Assembly: GCF_047511655.1 (NCBI RefSeq)
Contig: NC_133405.1
Coordinates: 93,347,598-93,411,597 of the forward strand
Length of the DNA stretch: 64,000 nt
Origin: Castor canadensis
Lineage: Eukaryota; Chordata; Mammalia; Rodentia; Castoridae
Reading direction: 5' to 3'
The translations under genes and the position numbers were made by a program. The notes under the pieces were generated by a model that saw only the letters and a program-made list of their open reading frames with translations, did not search any database and was not told the origin of the DNA. Shown piece after piece: positions 50,144 through 64,000 of this stretch. Positions within the stretch are counted from its first letter, which is position 1. Each line of letters starts with the position of its first letter.

Positions 50144-50869
50144 AATTATCCATAGAATTTAGGAATTTATGCTATTTTACTGCTTAGTAAAGGAAAAAGC
50201 CTCATGGAGCAGAATATTTGTGACCCTTTAAATCACATTCAGATGTAGAAAATGCACTGAATATTATTCCTGCAACTGACCACTGTGCTATATTATTCTA
50301 TGGTTTCTATTAAGGTTTTAGGTTGATACACTTTGGTTTTCCAGGTCTGCATTCATATACTCTATAACTAATGATGATTTTGTTTACTTTTTATTATTTT
50401 TACATATTATTTTTCTCTTGAAAAGACCCAATTACTATGTGAATTTATTATGTGATAGAGGTGCCATTTCAAACTAGCAAGGAAAAAGATGGAGTAGTTT
50501 GTACATGGTTTAGTGAAACTATGATTTTGGAGAATAATCAAGCTGAATTCTTATACAAAACAAAATTTGGAGCATGAGACCCCAAGTTCAAGCTCCACCA
50601 GTACTGCCAAAAATTTTTTTGGAATGATTAAACATTTAAATGTAAATAATAGACCATAAAAGTCCTTGAAAAAACAGGGATTATTATAACATAGAAGTGG
50701 TGAGAGCATCTCTAGCAAAAATGATAAGAAGCATGAAAAATATTTGGAATCTATGACACATAAGTGCATGATATACATTGTTGCTGGGAATGTTGTTCTA
50801 TGTTCTATGTTGTTCTATGTACTTCTGGGAATAATGTTGGAACATTTTGAATCAAAATGGAAGGTTCTA

Positions 50870-51185
50870 TCCATTCATCCATTGATGGACACCTAGGCCG
50901 ATTCCATAACTTGACTATTGTGAACAGTGCGGAGATAAACATGTATGGAGTTATCTCTATGGGAAGTCAACTTTAGTCAGACTCACAAACATAAATATCA
51001 CATATTTAATCTTATATGTGGAATTTTTGGGGAAAAGGGGTACTATTAGGGATGCGGAAGGGGAAAAGGGGGATAGGAAAGGGTAATTGAGGGCTGAATA
51101 TCATCAAAGTACATTGTGTACCTGCATTGAAATGCTATAATGACACCCATTACTTTTTACAACTAATACAACTAAAACTGGAAGA
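50870..51185 (+). mobile_element. Short 5'-inverted L1 3' end
   Basis: About 50870-50960 is antisense L1 ORF2 end text ('catccattgatggacaccta', then 'ctattgtgaacagtgcg'). From about 50970 the sense 3' UTR follows ('agactcacaaacataaatat', then a G-rich tract GGGGAAAAGGGG near 51030-51085). The change of orientation inside one L1 3' end fits a 5' inversion. Confidence 0.6.
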
Positions 51186-51189
51186 CTTT

Positions 51190-51645
51190 TTAAAAACAGC
51201 ATTTGAGTTAGCAAAAATACCATAAAATAACAAAAATGAGTCCAATATGTTCCTTGTAGCATTGTTTGCAAAAGCGAGAAAAACGAAACAATCCAAATGC
51301 CCATGTATACCGGACTGGCTAAATAAATTATGGAACATCTATACAAGAAAAGATTATGCAACGTTAAGAAAAATATGCACTAAGGGAAAGATGTTTAAAT
51401 CGATAACTGAAGAAAACAGGTAACAACAGTAGGTGTAGTGTACCATGTGCGAGTAGAAAACCCAAATTATTTGTACATGAATAGAAAAAATCTGGAGAAT
51501 GTATATCAAAATGTTAATAATGGTTATTTCTGGAGAATGAGATAAAGGTAGCCTTTCATTGGTCTGTTACGTATTTCTGCATAATTCTAATTTTCACAAC
51601 GACAACACATTACCTTTGTAATAAGAAAAAATAAAGGCATAAAAA
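51190..51645 (+). mobile_element. Ancient L1M 3' end
   Basis: The text 'ggactggctaaataaattat' followed by 'ggaacatctatacaag', 'tggttatttctggagaatga' and an A-rich end matches old L1M 3' sequence in the sense orientation. It abuts the MAGED2 promoter region. Confidence 0.65.
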
Positions 51646-51839
51646 ATAAATAAAATCAATGAATGAATCGCTTTCAGGGGTGGTTTGGGTTGGAAGGGCT
51701 TCAGACCGAGCCTGGTACAGTGGCATAAACATGGGCTTTGGCGTCAGACAGCCCTGAGCCAGGCCCCATTGCCCCACCCCCGAGGAAAGCGAGGGGGGGT
51801 GGCAGGGGGCTGCGGAAAGGGGCTGGGCTGGGCTGTCTG

Positions 51840-51917
51840 CAGCTCTAGTCCAGGAGGCTGAGACTTCGAGAGGGACTGAGAGAGGGCAGACGCATCCCGG
51901 ACCTGCTCGAGGACAAG
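51840..51917 (+). other. MAGED2: Candidate MAGED2 non-coding first exon A
   Basis: A GC-rich segment ends in GACAAG followed by a good donor, GTGAGGAG (intron from 51918). Its text weakly resembles first exon B ('gagagggactgagagagggc' against 'gggcttggagagagtggacg'). The 5' limit is a guess. If used, it would splice to exon 2 at 53406. Confidence 0.4.
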
Positions 51918-52479
51918 GTGAGGAGCGTGGAGATTGGGTTTTCCTGGGGGCCAGACAGTGGTCTCAACCCTCCCGGACTCACAGTCAGGCTGGTGGGCAA
52001 TTCTTACAGCACCACTGCAGCTGGAGCAGAGGTGACTGGGGTGTGCTGTAGGCAATGAGGACGACTGAAAAAAGTAGCAGGCTGTATACGAACTGGGCAG
52101 CAGAGACGAGCGGAGGAGGACGGGAGAAAAACGGAGAACCGTGCATGTTGGGTGGGAGACGGGGAATACAAGGAGGGAAGGGAGTACTGAGGGGGAGTGG
52201 AGATCCAGAGGAAAGAACAGGAGATGCACAGCAGGGTTAAGGAATACAGGGAGGGGTGTGCATAAGTAATACAGAGGAGGATGTAAGGATTGGGAGGAGG
52301 GATTCCTTGGGGTAAATAGGAAATGTGATGGGGGAACAGGGAGTAGGGAGCAAAGCTGAGGGAATAGGGAGGGGGCATAAGGAATGAGGAGTAGGGAGCG
52401 GGGGAGGGGCAGACAGGCTGGGACAGAGGCCCCCTAGGGAGGCGGAAAGGGGCGGGACCACTTCCGGCCTGGAGGGGGG

Positions 52480-52544
52480 AGGGCAGTCTCCAAGTTTCAG
52501 AGGGGCTTGGAGAGAGTGGACGCACTTTGGAATTGTAAGACGAG
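52480..52544 (+). other. MAGED2: Candidate MAGED2 non-coding first exon B
   Basis: It ends in AAGACGAG followed by the donor GTGAGCAG (intron from 52545). The segment lies just after a GGGCGGGACC box at 52450-52459. The 5' limit is approximate. It could be an alternative start site for MAGED2, whose human gene also has alternative 5' UTR exons. Confidence 0.4.
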
Positions 52545-52776
52545 GTGAGCAGAGGGGCCCAGTTTTGGATGCAAGCCCGCTAGGGCCCCACCCTCTGGGA
52601 TCTGAAGAAAACCTGCCATAAGGCCCGGATCGTACCGGATCTATCCGGCTAAAAAAGGAGGGGAATGGCCCCAGTTTGGCTGGGCCCAATATGGAATCAC
52701 TAGTTCAATACTGAGTTGAGGAGGGGGTGTAATAGGGAAGGGGCGGAACTAAGATGCGGTCTGCCATTTGATGGGG

Positions 52777-53064
52777 GGCGTGTTAGGAAAAAGGGCGGGA
52801 CCTGGAGGCATTGTGGACTTGGTGTGGTGGATGTGAATAGGGGAGGGGCCGAGACCACCAGACACTGCGACAATTTGGAAGGGAGGCTTGTTGGGGAGGG
52901 GGCGGGACCGAACGGCACTGCGGACCTGGAGAGGGGCGTGTGTTGGGGCAGAGTGCTGGACTGGAGACCATGAATATTGCGCATGCGTGTTATATATCGC
53001 TAGAAAGGGGCGTGTTGAGAAGGGCTAGTACCGAGACGGACCAGCTACCGAATGCGCATGTGCA
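52777..53064. repeat. Degenerate tandem repeat of about 108 bp in the MAGED2 promoter
   Basis: Unit A starts at 52777 (GGCGTGTTAGG) and unit B at 52885 (GGCTTGTTGGG). Both continue into GGCGGGACC and a GGCA(T/C)TG(T/C)GGAC(T/C)TGG stretch, so about 50 bp align well with a period of 107-108 bp. A weaker third copy starts at 53009 (GGCGTGTTGAG). Each unit brings Sp1-type or NRF1-type motifs. Confidence 0.55.
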
Positions 53065-53199
53065 CGGTGGACATCAAAGAAAGGGCTTCTATTGAGAAAG
53101 CGGGCGGGGCTGAATGGGGCCTGCAAAACGCGCGCATGCGCACTATCGATCTGCGGCTGGAGGGGGGGCTGCACTGGGAAAAGGGGCGGGGTCCTCAGA

Positions 53200-53337
53200 G
53201 CTGCCGCGCTGGCACATCTTCCTGGAGAAGGGGAGGGCGCGGCTTGAGAGAATTGAGACTTACAAGCTTTGGATTTCTGTATTTGAGAACAGTCGTTGGG
53301 GGTGGGGGAGGGATTTGGGATTGGGACCCCAGGAAAG
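53200..53337 (+). other. MAGED2: Candidate MAGED2 first exon C
   Basis: The segment ends in CCAGGAAAG followed by the donor GTGAGGAT (53338). The next acceptor is the coding exon 2 acceptor (TTCTCTTCAG, exon from 53406), leaving an intron of only 68 nt. That is near the lower limit for mammals but possible. Alternatively the whole stretch is exonic or promoter. Confidence 0.4.
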
Positions 53338-53434
53338 GTGAGGATCAGCTTCCAAGCAAGAGGACGTTCAGTGGCCTCTCCAGTTGACCCAGGCCTTCTC
53401 TTCAGGCTCAGCTCTTGCCAGGCCAACTTCAGCC

Positions 53435-59702
<6,268 letters not shown>

Positions 59703-59886
59703 GATCCAGGTATATGCTGAGGTGGCGGTGGAGGCAGCTGTGGCTTGTGGGGATGGGGTGAAGAGCTGAAGCCTGGATTGGAGAATAATATTGAAAGTGT
59801 GTGAAGACACTGATTTTGGCATTTTTTTTCTTCCTGTTTGATGGATTATCAATTGACCTTTTGATTTTCTTTTACTATGTTTGCAG

Positions 59887-60025
59887 ATATTGGTAATCCC
59901 AGCAGTCTTTCTCTTCAAAGCCGAGGGTGCACTCTCAGAAACCTACTCGACACAGCACTCTAGGCAGCCACTATCAATCAACTGAAGTTGACACTCTGCA
60001 TTAAATCTATTTGCTGTTTGAGTTC
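59887..60025 (+). other. MAGED2: MAGED2 terminal 3' UTR exon
   Basis: The last coding exon runs 7 nt past its TGA and has a donor (CAG then GTATATG at 59710). An acceptor (TATGTTTGCAG) opens an untranslated exon at 59887. The intron is 177 nt. The stop codon lies close to the last junction, so nonsense-mediated decay is not expected. A polyadenylation signal follows. Confidence 0.8.
60000..60005 (+). terminator. MAGED2: MAGED2 polyadenylation signal ATTAAA
   Basis: ATTAAA is the common variant hexamer, followed within about 30 nt by a TGTTTGAGTTCATTGT stretch and a T-run that can act as the downstream element. Cleavage is expected near 60020-60027. Confidence 0.75.
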
Positions 60026-60029
60026 ATTG

Positions 60030-63000
60030 TTTTTTTTTTTTTTGGCGGGGGGTGGCTGTCACACTTTGGTATCACATTTTAACAAGAATTGAGAAAGTTT
60101 CCATTTCAATCTGCATAGTGACATTGTTGGATTCCTGGAAGTGAGATTAGCACATCTCTCACTAGGTTGGACCCCATTGCTAGCCTACAGGGTAGGTTGG
60201 ACTTTCTGTGGGATGGAGTCATAGGGTTGTAGTTACAGAGGTCACTGTTAGAAGAAGAGGCCTGAGTGGGGTAAGTCTGGAGCAGAAAGCAGAGATAGAG
60301 GAGATTGGACATTCTTTATAGACTCTCCTGAGAAATTTGGATGAAACAAGGCATAAATGGTAGGTAGTGGGGCGGGGAAAGAGAACAAAGGGAATATTTT
60401 CTTGTGGAAAGAGAGTGTGACTTAGAACCAATGGAGAGGGAGACATTGAACATGACTCATGCAGCCCCAGTTCTTGAGGAGGTGAGAGGGAGTGGGTAAG
60501 GCCTGGGAGAAGGTACTATCCAGACAGAACTATGGGGAGTGTGAAAAGATGTCAAGTCATGTGGAGGCCATAATAGAGGATGGAACTCATGATTTTAGGC
60601 GAGGGACATGGCAAGGTGCTCAGTAACCTGGATGTGGCAACCAAGAAGAGATGGGTATTGGCTTACTCCAAAATTTGAGTTCTGCCATTTAGATTTGAAA
60701 TAAGGACACGACCAAGGGTAGTGAATATGAGTTTAGATTTTTACTACTATTTCCCAGGTGAGATGGACCATGGGAAACAGGGAGGCTTGGAGAAGAAGAA
60801 TGTGAGGTAGATTAAGGAATACAGTGTATGTGAGGGGTGGGGGGATCTGTGGCTACAAGACTCAATGAAGCCCATGAATAGGGGCACAACATTAGGTAAA
60901 TATCCTGACAACATTCCAGGTATTGGGGAGGGTTGAGGGAACTGGAAGGTTGAACTGGGGTATTTGTCAGACAGGAATGACTTTATATAAGAAGACAGTT
61001 CTGAGTGATGGTGAGGTTCAAATAATGGGTGGTTGAATAAGAGAAGATGATGGTTACTGCAGATGCCAGGTCAATTGCCTGGGAGGCCAGGGTATTCGTT
61101 GGGTTATCCATGAGAAGAGTCAAATCACCTGGATGGTGTCAGGAGTTAGGGTAGAGGTTACTGCTATGAGCCAGATAGCAAATCCCCCTCCTGGTGGCTG
61201 AAGGTGGTGCTCTCCCAGCCACACTGCCCACTGAGGGACAGGGCTCTCAGGTTATCAGAGATCCATTTCCTTCTTTTGGGGGGTACTGCCCTGGACCTTT
61301 GGCTCCATATGTAATCCCTGTGCTACCAGGCTGCTAATCACTGGGCCAGTTTGGTGGACAATGAGGCCCCTGTAATAGCGCTTCTTCCATACTGTAGACT
61401 CAGTAAGCAGTAAAGGAGGGATATTTATTGCTAAGGAAACAGGATTTTTTAAAGAAAGCTCCGATCAGCAGTACATCACCTTGCCTGTGGCCAACTGAAA
61501 ACTGCTTTCACTGCTAAGGTCCTCTTTACTAGAAGTAGAGGTTTTTCCATTGAGGCTCAGGTCATGATCTCTTCAGGAGGTAGACAAGGTCAGAGGCAGT
61601 TTTGGCCCCCTGAGGTGGTTATCATGTCCAAGGTTACGTCAGATTCTCAGGTGATGCCTATCTGAAAATGGAGGGAGGTGAGGAGCTCAGTGATTGATTT
61701 TAACAAAAATTTGAGTTTGAAGTGCTTGATTGTGTTAAGGGTGAATCATAGTCATGAAGACTTTTGCCCTTACCACTGAGGTTCCCCCTGTAGGCCACTG
61801 GGCTTGCAGGGCAACTCACTTCTTCCCTCCCACAAAGCCTAGAATTTGACAGGACAAGTGCCTCACTTCTCACTTCTCAAGCCTCAGGCCTTGAAGACAG
61901 GTGGACAGGGAGAAAGAACAAGTCTGATGCCTAGCAAGTGGGGAAGTGGTGGTGCAGGGGAGAGAATAGCAGGGGATATGTGGAAAGGCCTTGTTTTTGC
62001 CACGTTTATCAGCCTGGATTCCATTACTGTAATGAAGGGACTCCCACAATTTCCAGTTGTTCCTTTAGTATACCATTAATTAAATCCAAGCTAATTGTAG
62101 ATTATATCATGTATCTTCCTCTTGGCTAGGAGTGGTCAGAGTCCTTGGAGCAGTTTCTTTACCTATTTATCACCTAAGAAGACTTTAGACATTTTTGTTC
62201 CAATTATCCTACCCCAATGTGAAATTCGATTCCAACATGCACACTGTATAGCTAATCGCTGTGTGTATTTATGCTTTATATATAAAAAGACTAAGTATAA
62301 ATCTTACTCTTTTTATTCAACACAAAGCTAATGACTAAAACATTTTAAGTTAAAAATAACGACAAATCCACGCTGAACTCCTGCATAATCACCATCCCTC
62401 GCCCTGTGTCAGTTTTGTTCCTTGGCTCATTGAACAAGCACTGGAGTGTCTGGAGAAAGAGGTTGACAGAATTCCTCAGGTTGGGTTACCATGGTCCTTT
62501 GGGTGAGCACTCATATGGGACCCAAATATCCCCACACAGCCCATTCTGAGAGATCTGCTCACTTACTCCTCAGCACATGCGCAGGCAAAGCATTTAGGAT
62601 TGTGATTTGCACATAATGTGTGCTCTCTAAGTATTTTATTACATTATTGTTATCGCTACCAGTTCTCCAATCTTGTTTCTTCCTGGTCTCTAACCATCTG
62701 GCCTGACTTAATCAGCATTGATCAGTGCCTCTAGCCAGGTTGCTTTCTGGATAAAGAGATCAAGCAGATGCACAGCCCTTAGAAGGATCTACCTTCCTTA
62801 CTTCCTGTCAGGGTTACATCTGCGCTCATCTTCCACCTAGTTCCTGCTTATCATGTCATCTACAAACCATGCTCTGGCCCATTTATCAGGAGCTCACACA
62901 GACCCTATGGGTGAGTTGACAGAGCAAGCCAGGAGGCAGGAGGAGGTGTTGCAGGGCCAGTGAGCCTCCTGTAATTCATGGCCATCAGGCCTTCAGGACC

Positions 63001-64000
63001 TGCTCCAGGCTGATGTATAAATAACCCTGCCCTTTGATGATGAAGCAGTCATTGCCTGCAAACTATCAATTCATGGATTGGATGGCACAAGCACAGATTG
63101 GGTGACCCAAGTTGCATGGTCACTTGGGGTCCCATGATTAGGCATGCAAACACTACCAGGACACAGTAATTTAACTTTGTTGGGCCAAGAGCTGTTTCTA
63201 AAAAGGAGAGTAGTTGATAAAGAGAGCATGGCTTTGCTCCAAAATACTAGAAGCTTGTGGTGTGGTGTGGTGTGTGTGTTTTGGCAGAACTACTTTCCCA
63301 GTTCCAGGTTGTGCTTTGATTCTTGCTTGTCAGAGGCTTTGTACAGTATCCCAAACTGTCAGACACTCTCAACTCATTCAGACACGTTTTGTCCACTCAG
63401 CCAACATGTGCTAGTGACTACAGTGTCCATGGCCCTGTGCTGGGCTCAGAAGTGTTCTTGTTCTCAAGACAGGGCCAGTCCAGGGAGAAAAACAGTGGGA
63501 ACACCAAGAGGAACCACAAGGAGCTGCGAGAGCCTAGATAAGCTGGTATCTGCTCTGCTGTGGATAGATGTGCTATTTATCACAGGTAGTGTGTGCTAGG
63601 AACATCTGCACAAATGCACACAGGTGCACATTTCCATCTACAGATGCAGGCATTTTATGTCTACACTGAATGATGGATATGAGTCAGAGTCAGTGTGCAT
63701 GGGCAGAAGGAGCCCTTGCCTGGGAGGTAGGAGACATGGACTAATGCCTCCCATGCACTGTTCCCGTGAGCTCTCAGTCCCTGCCTGTAAGATGTGAGCA
63801 GCATTTACTTTCCTGGACTTGTCTCTGAGTGTCACTTTAGGTGGCTGGATGAACACCCAGACCACTCCCTGGTACCCAGTAGGTGGTGCATGAGTGAGTG
63901 CTCTCACTCATCGGGTGACAGTCAATGGGAAAGTACTTTTGAACCAGGCCTAGTGTACAGTATCCATGAGCATGACTGGGGCCTGGCGTGAATGTTTGTG
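60030..64000. other. MAGED2 downstream flank, no gene recognised
   Basis: It opens with a T-run (60030-60041) and a GC-rich spot. Diverged LINE/MIR-like text occurs in places (about 60560-61150, 62600-62660). Open frames up to about 150 codons (63144-63599) show no family signature. In human, trophinin (TRO) is the next MAGE-D gene on this side, but no part of it is recognisable here. Confidence 0.5.

Larger units (their letters stand above)
42760..51750. other. Intergenic region between divergent ITIH6 and MAGED2
   Basis: About 9 kb carry no recognised gene. They hold MIR-like remnants (about 43270-43430, 46670-46890), an L2 (44580-45275 and about 49130-49900), an LTR-like element, B1 SINEs, CT- and TG-type simple repeats and two L1 pieces near the right end. 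The more distinct elements have their own entries. Shared regulatory sequence for the two genes could lie here, but none is recognisable by eye. Confidence 0.6.
52440..53250. promoter_or_regulatory. MAGED2: GC-rich MAGED2 promoter with GC boxes and NRF1-like sites
   Basis: A CpG-richer stretch with repeated Sp1-type boxes: GGGCGGGACC at 52450-52459, 52793-52802 and 52900-52909, plus GGGCGGGG-type boxes near 53103 and 53180. There are three NRF1-type palindromes: 52978-52989 and 53053-53064 (one mismatch each) and 53131-53142, which fits the YGCGCAYGCGCR consensus exactly. There is no TATA box. This is typical of a broadly expressed gene. Part of it consists of degenerate repeats of about 108 bp. 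Confidence 0.7.

Overview
The window is nuclear DNA of a placental mammal. It holds two spliced genes with GT-AG introns in a background of LINE, SINE and LTR repeats. The repeats point to a rodent. B1-type (7SL-derived) SINEs are present, and several are joined to a tRNA-like unit that starts GGCTGGTGGAGTGGCTCAAG and ends in TTCAAACCCCAGTACC. I associate that composite with castorimorph rodents (beaver, kangaroo rats), but this is from memory and is not proven here. The gene pair ITIH6 and MAGED2 is the pair found on the human X chromosome (Xp11.2), so the window is probably X-linked.

Layout. 1-5.4 kb is LINE-1: a 5'-inverted element, a nested second L1 3' end that appears to carry extra 3' flanking DNA, and an ancient L1M. 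5.4-10.2 kb has no gene that I can see. 10.2-15.6 kb is a long, degenerate, TGTCTGTG-rich tandem repeat with a unit near 16 bp. 16.25-42.68 kb (minus strand) is ITIH6. All 13 coding exons could be placed with matching phases, giving a 1,335-residue secreted protein with a VIT domain, a vWA domain with an intact DVSGS motif, a long Pro/Ser/Thr-rich region coded by one 2,046-nt exon, and an ITI heavy-chain C-terminal domain carrying the DPHF motif. 42.7-51.7 kb is repeat-rich intergenic DNA between the divergent 5' ends of the two genes. 51.8-60.03 kb (plus strand) is MAGED2. Three candidate non-coding first exons lie in and around a GC-rich promoter, followed by 11 coding exons (602 residues) and a 3' UTR exon with ATTAAA. 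60.03-64 kb is downstream flank with no recognised gene.

The two genes are neighbours but not a known functional unit. ITIH6 codes for a probable extracellular, hyaluronan-system-type protein. MAGED2 codes for an intracellular MAGE-family adaptor.

The most useful unusual observations are: the large repeat block beside the ITIH6 3' end; an L1 insertion with a probable 3' transduction; a candidate H/ACA snoRNA in MAGED2 intron 10; degenerate repeats of about 108 bp with GC boxes, plus three NRF1-like sites, in the MAGED2 promoter; and a recent 61-bp tandem duplication in a MAGED2 intron. I found no clearly new biological system; the rest looks like an ordinary mammalian locus.
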